DNA from: a virus
Strand: one strand, 5' to 3'
DNA length: 36,708 nt
IMG/VR virus record: IMGVR_UViG_3300027365_000033
Span: 1-36,708 of that record
Shown here: positions 23,178 to 31,712 of the stretch, one piece after another
Numbering within the stretch: the stretch's first letter is position 1
Layout of the letters: the number at the start of each line of letters is the position of its first letter
Notes under the pieces: model-generated
What the model saw: the letters and a program-made list of their open reading frames with translations, nothing else
The model's database searches: none
What the model was told of the DNA's origin: nothing
Position numbers and translations under genes: made by a program

Positions 23178-24355
23178 TGGCCGATGTGGATTTTAAACAA
23201 ATCGTTTCTGATGCCGGCATACCGACCACCGAAGCGGAATTGAATGCGGCCTGGAAAGAAGAAGTCACCAACGCCGGCAGCACCATCAGCAATGATAGTG
23301 ACTATAGCCCGTTCTGGCGTGTCATTACGGCTTTAGTGACCAAGCCCGTGCTATGGCTGATTAACTTTTTAATTGAAACGGTGTTACCGAATGCGTTTTT
23401 AAAAACAGCCGTGTTTGATTGGGCAGTAGAGCTACTCGCTGATGCGGTGAACCTGACCAGAAAGGATGAAACCTTCACCACCGGTGAAATCACCTTTACC
23501 CGTGGCGAAATTGGCACGAGCGTCACCATACCGAAAGACACCATCATCCAAACGCCGACCTTAAACGGCAAGGTGTATCAGGTCAAAGTCACTCAGGCGA
23601 CCAGTTTTTTAGCTGGGTTAAGTACGGTGCGTGTACCAGTTAAAGCGGTGGAAGCCGGTTCTGCATTTAACCTGGCTGCGGGGTATTACTCCATTTTACC
23701 TGTGCCACTGGCCAACATCGTGCAAGTTAGAAATGAGGCTGATTGGATCACCTCACCAGGTGCGGACCGTGAAAGTAATCTCGATTTAAAAAATCGCGCC
23801 CGAAACCAGTTTGGTACCGCCTCAGATTTTCATACTGATAGTGTCTATCGCGCTTTAATTTCAGAGTTTCCAGGGGTAACGGTCGATGCCATCTGGTTTG
23901 AGCATGATGCACCACGCGGACCAGGCACAGCCAACGCGTTTGTGCTGTTCGACTTTGCTGCACCGGTAGCGCAATACCTCACCGACATTAACACCCATAT
24001 CACCGATGACGGCAACCACGGCCATGGTGATGATCTGCAAGTGTTTCAAATGCCTGAGCAAACCGTGTCATTGGTGGTGACCGTATGGCACAAAAAAGGG
24101 TTAGGTAGTGATGCCGTAACCACACTTAAAAACAATGTGCGTGATTTTGTGAATGCGGCTTTCCGTGAAAACAAAGAGTTTTCACCCACACTGACCTTAC
24201 CATTCAGCCGGTTCAGCTTTTCTAATCTGGATCGCGAATTACACAACCAGTTTACTGGCATTCATAGCGTGGATTATTCACTCGATGACATTGTGACCGA
24301 GCTTTGGATACCACGTTTAACCAGCTTAATCGTCAACATCCAGGAGACAGAATAA
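23177..24355 (+). CDS. J: baseplate assembly protein J-like
   Basis: A 392-residue protein of the gpJ/gp47 family. Features include ITFTRGEIGTSVTIPKDTII (the strand-rich 'J' motif with extended AGT.I.KGT-like pattern), VPVKAVEAGSAFNLAAG and ESNLDLKNRARNQFGTASD. It forms wedges of the contractile baseplate. Starts at the ATG overlapping the DUF2590 stop and ends overlapping the next gene's ATG (TAATG). Confidence 0.9.
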   Translation: MADVDFKQIVSDAGIPTTEAELNAAWKEEVTNAGSTISNDSDYSPFWRVITALVTKPVLWLINFLIETVLPNAFLKTAVFDWAVELLADAVNLTRKDETFTTGEITFTRGEIGTSVTIPKDTIIQTPTLNGKVYQVKVTQATSFLAGLSTVRVPVKAVEAGSAFNLAAGYYSILPVPLANIVQVRNEADWITSPGADRESNLDLKNRARNQFGTASDFHTDSVYRALISEFPGVTVDAIWFEHDAPRGPGTANAFVLFDFAAPVAQYLTDINTHITDDGNHGHGDDLQVFQMPEQTVSLVVTVWHKKGLGSDAVTTLKNNVRDFVNAAFRENKEFSPTLTLPFSRFSFSNLDRELHNQFTGIHSVDYSLDDIVTELWIPRLTSLIVNIQETE

Positions 24356-24960
24356 TGCTGAACATCAAGCTGCCTTTCTGGATTAGTGCCGAGCAAACCG
24401 AAGCACTGACCAAAGCGGCCACACGCTATTGGTCAAACATTGAAGCCTGGCTGCGCTGGCCACTGGACCAAATGGACCCGCTCACCTGTACGCCTGGCAT
24501 GCTCGACTTGCTGGCCTGGCAGCGTGACATTGAACGCTTCACCACTGAGCCATTAGACCTTTACCGCAAGCGGGTGAAATACGCCCTCATTAATGCTCAG
24601 GATGCCGGCAGCAAAGCCGGGTTTATCCGCATTTTTGAAAGGCTGGGTATTGGGTATGTGGAAATTGATGAACGGGTTGATCCAGTGGATTGGGACGTGA
24701 TTCTAGTGCGTTTATCAGATAGCCAACTTTCAGAAAACACCGAGCTTTTAAACCGGATTATTCAAAAGTATGGACGCACCTGCCGACGCTATCAGCTCAC
24801 TGTATTAACACCAATACAAACAGGCATCACAGCAAGAGCCACCGGCCATACCTGGTGGTTTGACACCGCGATACAAACCATCGCGCCATGGTGGGCAGAT
24901 AACACGATTGATAACAACGCGACAGGCAATGCCTGGTCGCTCGACATTGCAAAACTATAA
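24355..24960 (+). CDS. I: phage tail protein I (gpI-like baseplate protein)
   Basis: A 201-residue protein at the gpI position after J. The pattern TCTPGMLDLLAWQRDIERFT, RKRVKYALINAQDAGSKAGFIRIFERLG and a C-terminal RTCRRYQLTVLTP is that of phage tail protein I (P2_GpI). It joins the wedge to the tail fibre. TAATG coupling with J. Confidence 0.85.
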   Translation: MLNIKLPFWISAEQTEALTKAATRYWSNIEAWLRWPLDQMDPLTCTPGMLDLLAWQRDIERFTTEPLDLYRKRVKYALINAQDAGSKAGFIRIFERLGIGYVEIDERVDPVDWDVILVRLSDSQLSENTELLNRIIQKYGRTCRRYQLTVLTPIQTGITARATGHTWWFDTAIQTIAPWWADNTIDNNATGNAWSLDIAKL

Positions 24961-24971
24961 GAGGGCTTGAA

Positions 24972-26417
24972 ATGGGCTTTATAACCATCAGCGGCGAAAA
25001 CCAGATTGCCAACAAACAAGGCAACAGCGAAACGCTCAACATCACCCACTTTGTGCTGGCCAACATCGATGGCCTGGACGTGAATAACGAACCGGTCAAT
25101 CGGGTAGAAGCCATGCCGGCAGCGGGTGACATTATGGACACCTTGCCGGTAACCAAGCAGGGGTATGTCAATACCAATCAGGTCGTTTATTCCCTGGTGA
25201 TGGATAGCGCCATTGGTGACTATGATTTTAACTGGGTTGGGCTGATTGATGATGAAGGCGTACTGGTTGCGGTGACCTACACGCCGCTTATTCAAAAGCG
25301 AAAAACAGCGGGGGCGGTGCCAGGCAATAACCTCACGCGTAATTTCCTGATCGCCTTTTCAGGTATTCAAGCCACCACGGCTATCGCCGTGCCGGCTGAA
25401 ACCTGGCAGATTGATTTTAATGCCAGATTACACGGCATCGATGAGCGAGAGCGGTTATCCAACTATGACATTTATGGTCATGAAGGCTTTTTGGGTGATG
25501 GCTGGAAACTGGAACGAGTTGGCACGTCATCCACGTATAACGTGTTGCCAGGCGTGGGTTATGTCGGCGGTATTCGTATTGCTGAAACGCTGACACAACA
25601 AATCACCGCCACAGGGCCAAAATCAGTTTGGCTTGATGTATCAATGCAGGGCGATATCTCCGATATGACTGCCGTGGTCGACTTTGTGATTGATGCGGTG
25701 GCACATAACGATTACACCGATGGCAATGGCTTCAATCATTACCTAACTAAAATCAGTGACATTGCAGCGAATGGTGATGTGACCGATGTACGGGTAGATG
25801 GTGACGGCCTTTCTCAGCATTTGTTGGATGAAGACCCACACCCTCAATACCTCACCGAAGCCGAAGCCAACGCTTTATATAAAGCAAAAACGGCCATCGA
25901 TTACCCGATTGGTGCTTTGCTGATCATGGATGGTGATGTGGTACCAACGGGATTTTTAAAACGTAACGGGGCAGAACTAGTGCGTGCCTCATACCCACTG
26001 TTGTGGGCCTATGCTCAGACAGTTAGCAACTTTGTGACACAAGCCACTAAGGATAGCGACCCTGAAGCTTATGCCGGTTACTACGGTGATGGGGATGGTT
26101 CCACCACCTTCACGATACCTGATTGGCGTGGTGAATTTTGGCGTGCCTGGGATGATGGTCGTGGTGTCGATGTGGGGAGGGCTATTGGTTCATTCCAAGG
26201 CGATGCAATTAGGAACATTACGGCTAGTGTATTAACACAATCAAGATTGCTGGATTTCGAAGGTGCGTTTACGTCTGGAGGAAATATCGATGGCGGTGTG
26301 AATGGCAGCGGTAATGGCCCAGACATACTCGCTTTTGATGCATCACTGACTGTCCCCACTGCTGACCAAAACAGACCCCGAAGTATTTCGGGTATGGCTT
26401 TAGTACGCGCATATTAA
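24972..26417 (+). CDS. tail fibre/collar protein
   Basis: A 481-residue tail fibre. The N-terminal ~190 residues are a DUF3751-like tail-attachment domain (GFITISGENQIANKQGN..., FVLANIDGLDVN). The middle holds a collar repeat-like segment with HLLDEDPHPQYL, a motif common in fibre shafts, and a phage tail collar domain (IDYPIGALLIMDGDVVPTGFLKRNGAEL... FTIPDWRGEFWRAWDDGRGVD). The C-terminus is Gly-rich and ends RPRSISGMALVRAY, typical of a trimeric fibre tip. Host-range determinant. Confidence 0.85.
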   Translation: MGFITISGENQIANKQGNSETLNITHFVLANIDGLDVNNEPVNRVEAMPAAGDIMDTLPVTKQGYVNTNQVVYSLVMDSAIGDYDFNWVGLIDDEGVLVAVTYTPLIQKRKTAGAVPGNNLTRNFLIAFSGIQATTAIAVPAETWQIDFNARLHGIDERERLSNYDIYGHEGFLGDGWKLERVGTSSTYNVLPGVGYVGGIRIAETLTQQITATGPKSVWLDVSMQGDISDMTAVVDFVIDAVAHNDYTDGNGFNHYLTKISDIAANGDVTDVRVDGDGLSQHLLDEDPHPQYLTEAEANALYKAKTAIDYPIGALLIMDGDVVPTGFLKRNGAELVRASYPLLWAYAQTVSNFVTQATKDSDPEAYAGYYGDGDGSTTFTIPDWRGEFWRAWDDGRGVDVGRAIGSFQGDAIRNITASVLTQSRLLDFEGAFTSGGNIDGGVNGSGNGPDILAFDASLTVPTADQNRPRSISGMALVRAY

Positions 26418-26430
26418 TCAGAGGTTAATA

Positions 26431-27144
26431 ATGGATATCACACATTACTCACGAAAAACGGGCGAGCCTTTAAATCCAGGAAAGGCTGATGCTGATCCAA
26501 AAAACAAAGGCCAGTTTCTAATCCCAGCCTATGCCACACCGGACACAGTTCCTGAAGTTGAAGAAAATCAATGCGCCGTGTTTACCGATGAAAATGGCAC
26601 GGTGCCACGCTCACATAAAGAGGGCGAATGGAAAATTGTTGCTGATCATCGTGGCTACTTTGGCTATGACGCAAATGGCAATGAGCAAGAAATATCTGAG
26701 CTAGGTATTGAGCCTGACGAGTCATGGACATTAACCAAACCAGAGCCACCTTTTGTATTTACTGATGCCGCTCAACTTAAAAACACTGAGATTAAAAACG
26801 GCTTTCAGGCAGCAGTGCAGGCCATCACCACCACCTACACACAAGAGGAAATATCGACTTTTCTCACCCAAGAAAATGAGGCCTTAGCCTGGCAAGCGGA
26901 TAACACCGCTTTAACGCCTGGCATCGATTATATTGCGGCCAATCGGCCCTCAGTTGATAAAGCGACATTAGTGAGCCGCATCATTACGAATGCCACCACG
27001 TACAAAGACATCGTGTTTCCTGCTATGGGTAAAAAGCAGGCGTATGAAGACGAGCTTTATGCCTTGCAAATTCAGCATGAAGACAGCGAACAACCCGACG
27101 TTACTCAGGCAGATATTGACGCCATCATCGTGGACTTTAGCTGA
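26431..27144 (+). CDS. tail fibre assembly-like protein
   Basis: A 237-residue acidic protein directly after the fibre. Its start (DITHYSRKTGEPLNPGKA) and the strand KIVADHRGYFGYDANGN fit tail-fibre adaptor/assembly proteins; the C-terminal half is helical with TYTQEEISTFLTQENEALAW. It is larger than the usual ~150-200 residue Caudo_TAP. It ends with a 1-base overlap with the next ATG. Confidence 0.55.
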   Translation: MDITHYSRKTGEPLNPGKADADPKNKGQFLIPAYATPDTVPEVEENQCAVFTDENGTVPRSHKEGEWKIVADHRGYFGYDANGNEQEISELGIEPDESWTLTKPEPPFVFTDAAQLKNTEIKNGFQAAVQAITTTYTQEEISTFLTQENEALAWQADNTALTPGIDYIAANRPSVDKATLVSRIITNATTYKDIVFPAMGKKQAYEDELYALQIQHEDSEQPDVTQADIDAIIVDFS

Positions 27145-27515
27145 TGAACTGCCAATGCAAGCCTGTTCGCTGGGCTAAGTTAAGTGAGTCAGAAAAAAAC
27201 GCCTTTGGTAATGGCTGCGGCCCTGCCTGGTTTCCTGATTGGCTAATTAAATTACTGTTTGGCTGGTTTTTTGAAGCTTCATGCCGCCGGCATGACTTTG
27301 CTTATAGCCGTGGTGGTTCACCTAATGACAGGAAAGCCGCTGATAAGGGATTTTTCAAGGCCATGCTGCGTGATGCCAAACGCTTAAGCAGCTATCAACG
27401 TTGGCTGGCCAGTGTAGTGGCCGTGGTGTTTTATCTGCTAGTGCGTTTGTTTGGCTGGCTGGCTTTTGAGTATGGGCCTTACCTCACTTTAACCATGATT
27501 TATGAGGCGGAATAG
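27144..27515 (+). CDS. PLA2-motif membrane protein
   Basis: A 123-residue protein. It has a GCGP turn (C25-G-P27) and, 20 residues later, C47-R-R-H50-D51-F-A-Y54 followed by RKAADKGFF. The C-x2-HD-x2-Y pattern is the catalytic helix of secreted phospholipase A2 enzymes, and GCG recalls their calcium loop. One or two hydrophobic segments follow (WLASVVAVVFYLLVRLFGWL). I infer a PLA2-like fold; enzymatic activity is not shown by the sequence. Its position behind the fibre genes is unusual for an enzyme. Possible roles: membrane attack at entry, lysis, or host toxicity. Confidence 0.55.
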   Translation: MNCQCKPVRWAKLSESEKNAFGNGCGPAWFPDWLIKLLFGWFFEASCRRHDFAYSRGGSPNDRKAADKGFFKAMLRDAKRLSSYQRWLASVVAVVFYLLVRLFGWLAFEYGPYLTLTMIYEAE

Positions 27516-27727
27516 TGAAAATAACCGTCACTCAAACAATCCCGATTTATGGTGTGGTTGGACACAAGCAAGTGAAAATACCGGTGTTTAACTTCACCAC
27601 GATCGATGAGTTTTATCGCGGTTTTTATCGTGATTTTGAGTGCGTGCCACCTTATCGCCGTGGGCAATACAGCATGCCGACCAATCTAGCGTCCGGCTAT
27701 GAGCAATGGAAGCGTGACAATGTCTAA
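27515..27727 (+). CDS. hypothetical protein
   Basis: A 70-residue protein from a GTG at 27515 that overlaps the TAG of the preceding gene. It has beta strands (VTQTIPIYGVVGHKQVKIPVFNFTT split by a turn) and a basic C-terminus (YRRGQYSMPTNLAS). Unrecognised. The overlapping start with the PLA2-like gene suggests a functional pair, perhaps an inhibitor or partner, but only by context. Confidence 0.5.
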   Translation: MKITVTQTIPIYGVVGHKQVKIPVFNFTTIDEFYRGFYRDFECVPPYRRGQYSMPTNLASGYEQWKRDNV

Positions 27728-28427
27728 TTGGTCACCGGTGGTACTTCACACACCGATATCCGATGCCAGTGGCTTAAGCGGTAATGTGACGGTGGAAACC
27801 ATCACCCCCTGGACGCTGGGCGCGAAAGAGGGCAGTGGGACCAATACTTGGTTAGCGTTTCCCAACGCGGTGACGGCCTTGGTGAACAAACTCAGCGCGC
27901 AACCGGTGCCGGCGGTGTTTGTTTTGGCGTTTACCGCTGGCAGCGTGAAAGACCTGGCCAGCCAATGCCAAAGCATGGCCGGTGTGTTCCCGCTAAAACA
28001 AATTGAACAATGGCAACGTCACGCTGAAAAGCTGACCAACTTGCAGCAAGACAAAATGCAGCTGGTAGATGCGGAAGTGGTGACCGCCGGCATCAAACTG
28101 AACGCGGTACCGACCGTTAAAGCGCGTATGAAAAAAGCACTCAGCCAACAGGCTAAAGCGGCGGCCAGCAGCTTAACCAGTAGTGATCCCTTAGCGGCAT
28201 TAACTAGCGTTGAAAGTGAAAAGGCTGCGTTTGATAGTGCCATCGATGCCGCTTTGCCTGACTTAACCGGCGGTGCCGGCTGGCGATTTTATGCTGAGAG
28301 CGATATCTCGAACCAGTTACAAATTGGTCACCCGGGTTATGAATATGCCTATACCGCCTTGATGGCGTTCATCGGTCAGCCAGCTGATCTCGCTTATTTA
28401 CGTGAAATGATGCCGGAGGATGCATGA
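27720..28427 (+). CDS. hypothetical baseplate-region protein
   Basis: A 235-residue protein. An N-terminal Ser/Gly-rich portion (TPISDASGLSGNVTVETITP) precedes a helical Ala/Lys-rich body (VKARMKKALSQQAKAAASSL). I do not recognise a family; location between fibre and hub genes fits a baseplate or tail-assembly role. Start ATG 27720 lies in the last codons of the previous gene; an ATG 21 bases earlier is also open. Overlaps the next gene by four bases. Confidence 0.6.
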   Translation: MSNWSPVVLHTPISDASGLSGNVTVETITPWTLGAKEGSGTNTWLAFPNAVTALVNKLSAQPVPAVFVLAFTAGSVKDLASQCQSMAGVFPLKQIEQWQRHAEKLTNLQQDKMQLVDAEVVTAGIKLNAVPTVKARMKKALSQQAKAAASSLTSSDPLAALTSVESEKAAFDSAIDAALPDLTGGAGWRFYAESDISNQLQIGHPGYEYAYTALMAFIGQPADLAYLREMMPEDA

Positions 28428-28966
28428 GCATAAGGCTAGGTGGTGAAAAGCTAAATGGTAAAGACTTTAAAGTCGCCAGCACATTAACCATGGCCGGTGC
28501 GGATTTAAGTGGCCAAACCAGCTACACCGATACAGCAGAAACGGGCGATAAACCCAAGCAACTATCGGTGCGTTACAAGATCCCATTTAAAGACAAGGCT
28601 CATTTGCAGCAAGTCGTCAGGCTGGCTGAAGCCAAAGACACATCTGGCAATCGCATGGTTTATACGATTGTGAATATCACGGCTGAAGGCATGGGAATAC
28701 GCCAGGTGAAATTTGAGGGGGATCTGAGTGCCAGCGAAGATGAATCTCTCAATTTATGGTCCGTGTCATTCAAACTCACCGAAGTGCGATCCGTGCCTGA
28801 ATTAAAAGAATCACGCCAGGAAGCCAAAACCGTCACCGACCAGGTGGCTACTGGCGATACCGTGGTGCAGGAAGACACCGCCGTGCCGGATGCAGTCGAG
28901 CTATCCAGCTTTGAAAACATTCTCAACTTTATTGATAAACACTTACCCGGTAGCGAGACAGCTTGA
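28424..28966 (+). CDS. putative baseplate complex protein
   Basis: A 180-residue protein. The N-terminus (MSIRLGGEKLNGKDFKVAST) and a beta-rich core (LSVRYKIPFKDKAHLQQVVRLAE, 'VNITAEGMGIRQVKFEGDL') are in the style of small baseplate complex proteins that precede the hub in this phage group. The C-terminal ~45 residues are acidic. Family assignment is by resemblance and position. Its stop overlaps the hub start (TGATG). Confidence 0.5.
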   Translation: MSIRLGGEKLNGKDFKVASTLTMAGADLSGQTSYTDTAETGDKPKQLSVRYKIPFKDKAHLQQVVRLAEAKDTSGNRMVYTIVNITAEGMGIRQVKFEGDLSASEDESLNLWSVSFKLTEVRSVPELKESRQEAKTVTDQVATGDTVVQEDTAVPDAVELSSFENILNFIDKHLPGSETA

Positions 28967-29661
28967 TGCGGATAATCAAGCAAGTTTCCGTTAATGGCAT
29001 GTCTCAGCAACTGGTCGAGGACCAGGTGCGTGCCGAGCTGAATACACCAGGCCGAGCCATATTAACCCTGGTGAAAAGTGACGCGATTGCACCAGGCAAA
29101 CTCGTCACCTATGAAGTGGGGTATAGCCAACAATCATCACTGCAGCGGTGGTTTATTGGTTTTGTGGAAAGCGTGGTCCCGATGGGTGACAAACGGGTGA
29201 AATGCTTTTGCAGAGAGCTATCATCAGCGTTGATCAATAACATCTCATTACAACTTCGACATGTGACATTGCGTGAAGTATTAACCGAGGTGAACAAACT
29301 CACCGGCTTAAATTTTTCAACGCCCGATATCGCTTATGCGAACACTAAAGTCTCGCACTTTTTTCACCTGGGCAGCGGCTATCAAATGATGGCCATGTTG
29401 GGGCGGGTGTTTAACATTCCCGACTATCTCTGGCAGCAGCAAGGCAATGGCGTGATTTATGTCGGCAGCTGGGCCGATTCACGCTGGGCGCAGATGAAAA
29501 ACATTTCATTGCCACAAAAGCTGTTTGATCAGCAGCAGGCGACCAACTCGGCTCGCGTGGCCATCATGCCGCAGCTTCGCCCTGGTATGCGTATCAATGG
29601 CAACCGCATCAGTGAAATCACGCTCAAAGCTAATCACATGGAGCTGGTATGGAACAGCTAA
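28966..29661 (+). CDS. D: baseplate hub protein (gpD/gp27-like)
   Basis: A 231-residue protein at the hub position, before the spike. It contains the hub pattern IIKQVSVNGMSQQLVEDQVRAE, then 'PGRAILTLVKSD', a central LREVLTEVNKLTGLNF and GVIYVGSWADSRWAQ. It is shorter than P2 gpD (387) and resembles the trimmed hub of small contractile baseplates. ATG 28966 overlaps the previous stop; TTG 28963 is the alternative. Confidence 0.65.
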   Translation: MRIIKQVSVNGMSQQLVEDQVRAELNTPGRAILTLVKSDAIAPGKLVTYEVGYSQQSSLQRWFIGFVESVVPMGDKRVKCFCRELSSALINNISLQLRHVTLREVLTEVNKLTGLNFSTPDIAYANTKVSHFFHLGSGYQMMAMLGRVFNIPDYLWQQQGNGVIYVGSWADSRWAQMKNISLPQKLFDQQQATNSARVAIMPQLRPGMRINGNRISEITLKANHMELVWNS

Positions 29662-30620
29662 TGAAACGCATCCTGATGAAGCTTTTCCCCGAGCTGTTCG
29701 CCGGATATCACTTGCCGATGTTTGGCCAAGTGGTCGGCGTGCGTGAAGCACCAAAAACGACCGATATCTGTGATGAGTTTCGGCCTAAATATGCCGTTGA
29801 TGTTCAAGTATTAACGGAAAACGGCGAGCCTGATCCCAAATGGGACATCCTTACCGATGTAATCATGTCGTTACCGGTGGCCGGTCATGAAATGGGCCAG
29901 TTTGCCTATCCCGAAGATGGGGCCTGGGTGGAATTGGCTTTTGCCTATGGTTCACCGCAGCGGCCATTTATTCGCAGCGTGTTACCCAACGGCCTCACCA
30001 TGCCAGCGGTCGAGCGTGGCGAACAGCGCTGGCAGCACAACCCCGCCTCATTTCAGCGGGTAGATAAGGACGGCAATTGGGAGCGTAAAACAGACCTGGC
30101 CATCAATGAAGAATCACTCGAGCGATTCATCGAGGCGATGTCGATCGTTGAAACCTATCACGTGGCCAACAAAGAAACAGCCACCAATGACACCGAGATT
30201 ATCGGTGCGATTAAAACGATTAAAGCGTTTGGCGCCATTGTGGTTCAGTCAGGCGGTATATTGGATTTATCTGCCGTGGCCCATTTACGACTGACCACTA
30301 AAGCCGATGCCCTGGTGAAAACCATCGGCAAAATGCAAAGCAACATCGGCACGAGTAATAAGGTGACATCTGGCCAAGACAACACGCTAGAAGCCGGCAC
30401 AAAAAACCACTTTCAAGCCCCCAAAAGCTGGATAGGCACCAGCGAGGAAAACGGCCTGCGTTTGATGAGTGAGTTGGCTCAGCTCGTTATTCAATTGGCT
30501 GAAATATTGGCCCAACACACGCACCCCAGCACAGGGCAAATTACGCAGTCATCACAAGTGACCAACATTGCCACGCTGACCACGGCCATTAAGGGCCGAA
30601 TCGATGGCATAGCAGAATGA
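29649..30620 (+). CDS. V: baseplate spike / VgrG-gpV-like protein
   Basis: A 323-residue protein with a gp45/gpV-like OB-fold domain (residues ~20-110: YHLPMFGQVVGVREAPK, QFAYPEDGAWVELAFAYGSPQRPFI) followed by a beta-helical C-terminal spike (GILDLSAVAHLRLTTKADALV, LTTAIKGRIDG). It punctures the cell envelope at infection. ATG 29649 has GGAG five bases upstream and overlaps the hub gene by 13 bases. Last gene of the late operon; no terminator is obvious before the convergent gene. Confidence 0.8.
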   Translation: MEQLMKRILMKLFPELFAGYHLPMFGQVVGVREAPKTTDICDEFRPKYAVDVQVLTENGEPDPKWDILTDVIMSLPVAGHEMGQFAYPEDGAWVELAFAYGSPQRPFIRSVLPNGLTMPAVERGEQRWQHNPASFQRVDKDGNWERKTDLAINEESLERFIEAMSIVETYHVANKETATNDTEIIGAIKTIKAFGAIVVQSGGILDLSAVAHLRLTTKADALVKTIGKMQSNIGTSNKVTSGQDNTLEAGTKNHFQAPKSWIGTSEENGLRLMSELAQLVIQLAEILAQHTHPSTGQITQSSQVTNIATLTTAIKGRIDGIAE

Positions 30621-30625
30621 TGGGG

Positions 30626-31054
30626 TTATCGATACGACACGCTGGCAGAAACAGGGCTGATGTCATGGTAATCAGCCAAGATGATATCCGGTTCCTGCAC
30701 CACCACATACACACGGCGTTCATTCGTTTCTGGGTTTTTTGCCACCAGGCCGACCAGGTGCGTTTTCATATCGTTTGGGTACCATTTTGGTTTGCCCTCA
30801 AAGTTCAGCAGCATATAGGCATCATTGGGTATCAACACCCGACGCGGAAACCACTTATCCCAACGACCAGCCAGCACCGCATCACGCTTAGCGGTAAAGC
30901 CAAAAGGCAACGCGCCTGGTTGATTGGAATGACGGCCCCAGGGAAACATTTTCGACGACTGATCAGGCATAAGCACAGGCAAAGCCGGACGAGGATGGCT
31001 GATATCGACGGTGAATTGCTCACCGTTAAATTGAAAAGTCACTGCCTGGCACAT
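30626..31054 (-). CDS. degenerate SRAP/YedK-like protein
   Basis: A 142-residue protein beginning Met-Cys, the hallmark of SRAP (HMCES/YedK) proteins, whose C2 becomes the crosslinking nucleophile at abasic DNA. Other weak landmarks: ISHPRPALPVL (cf. N-x-A-P-T-x-x-x-P), a WGRHSN turn, a PRRVLIPNDAY strand and H130-D131 near the C-terminus (cf. HDRMP). Relative to YedK (~220 residues) it is short; the Asn and Glu catalytic positions appear replaced. So it may bind ssDNA/abasic sites without full activity. It faces the late operon convergently (5-base gap) and so has its own promoter, suggesting expression in lysogeny. No clear Shine-Dalgarno. Confidence 0.55.
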   Translation of the reverse strand: MCQAVTFQFNGEQFTVDISHPRPALPVLMPDQSSKMFPWGRHSNQPGALPFGFTAKRDAVLAGRWDKWFPRRVLIPNDAYMLLNFEGKPKWYPNDMKTHLVGLVAKNPETNERRVYVVVQEPDIILADYHDISPVSASVSYR

Positions 31055-31125
31055 GCGAGAAAATATAGAGAAGATTATTCATATCTTCAATCGATTTTTC
31101 CTAACAACACGATGAGGAACCCGCT
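31055..31125. promoter_or_regulatory. divergent promoter region with inverted repeat
   Basis: 71 bases between two accessory genes. GAAGAT-TATTCAT-ATCTTC (31070-31088) is a perfect inverted repeat. On the minus strand TATATT (31067 to 31062) is a plausible -10 only a few bases from the SRAP-like start, giving a very short leader. On the plus strand AGGAA (31114-31118) is the ribosome binding site for the next gene. The repeat is a possible operator; no partner is known. Confidence 0.35.
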
Positions 31126-31629
31126 ATGAAAGCGTTTTTTGTTTGTTTACTTTTTATGATGTTCTCGACGATGGCCATGAGTGCGGAACTCACAAAACTA
31201 AAATACCTGCAGCCAGGCGATCCCATCTGGTATTCCAATGATGGTGAAACCTGGCAGCAAGGTGAATTGGTTTATTTTGTGTCATCACCAGAATGCGAAG
31301 CCACAGAAACCAGGCAAGATGCCACCAATAATCAACAAGTGATTTATAGCTGTGATGAAAATGCGGGGCAGGTGCAAACAGTGAGATATCGCCACAGCAC
31401 GGAATACGATGGCTTCACCATTAATTACGTGACAGGCGTTGATCCAGCCTTACCACCACCGACTAAAGCCGAGCTTTATGGCCTATTAACCCGAGTGGAA
31501 AACTTGATCAACACCAACTCAATACCCTCATTTTTCACCACGGCCAAAGGGCTCATTGATGACCGAATCGACATGCAGAGGCGGGTTGAATTGCTGCGCG
31601 AGAATTTAAAAACCAGCGATATTGAGTAA
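31126..31629 (+). CDS. secreted hypothetical protein
   Basis: A 167-residue protein with a clear signal peptide: MKAFFVCLLFMMFSTMAMSA followed by E21, with an A-x-A-type cleavage site (AMSA). The mature protein has a beta-rich half (LQPGDPIWYSNDGETWQQG, VIYSCDENAGQVQTVRY) with two cysteines that could form a disulfide, and a helical end (ELYGLLTRVENLINT). No family recognised. A periplasmic lysogenic-conversion protein is the likely class. It has its own promoter region upstream and a clean terminator downstream. Confidence 0.65.
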   Translation: MKAFFVCLLFMMFSTMAMSAELTKLKYLQPGDPIWYSNDGETWQQGELVYFVSSPECEATETRQDATNNQQVIYSCDENAGQVQTVRYRHSTEYDGFTINYVTGVDPALPPPTKAELYGLLTRVENLINTNSIPSFFTTAKGLIDDRIDMQRRVELLRENLKTSDIE

Positions 31630-31656
31630 CAACGGATAGTTTTGCAAACGAAAAAT

Positions 31657-31690
31657 AAAGGTGTTATTTTGTTTTTAACACCTTTTTTTA
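31657..31690 (+). terminator. rho-independent terminator
   Basis: AAAGGTGTTA (31657-31666) and TAACACCTTT (31676-31685) form a perfect 10-bp stem with a 9-base loop, followed by T31686-31689. It terminates the secreted-protein gene. The right arm is shared with the palindrome AACACC-N8-GGTGTT that overlaps it. Confidence 0.75.
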
Positions 31691-31694
31691 GGTG
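31679..31694. promoter_or_regulatory. CACC-N8-GGTG palindrome, site 3
   Basis: CACC-TTTTTTTA-GGTG, extended to AACACC...GGTGTT (31677-31696). Same half-site and spacer length as at 1166 and 9620. It overlaps the terminator and sits about 20 bases upstream of the -10 TATAAT (31713-31718) of the antirepressor leader, so a bound regulator could block or help that promoter. Confidence 0.4.
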
Positions 31695-31712
31695 TTTCGA
31701 TGTGACAGTCGA

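Noticed and set aside
30617-31129. Long plus-strand frame opposite the SRAP-like gene
   Set aside because: Shadow of the minus-strand gene; the minus frame has Met-Cys and SRAP-like motifs.
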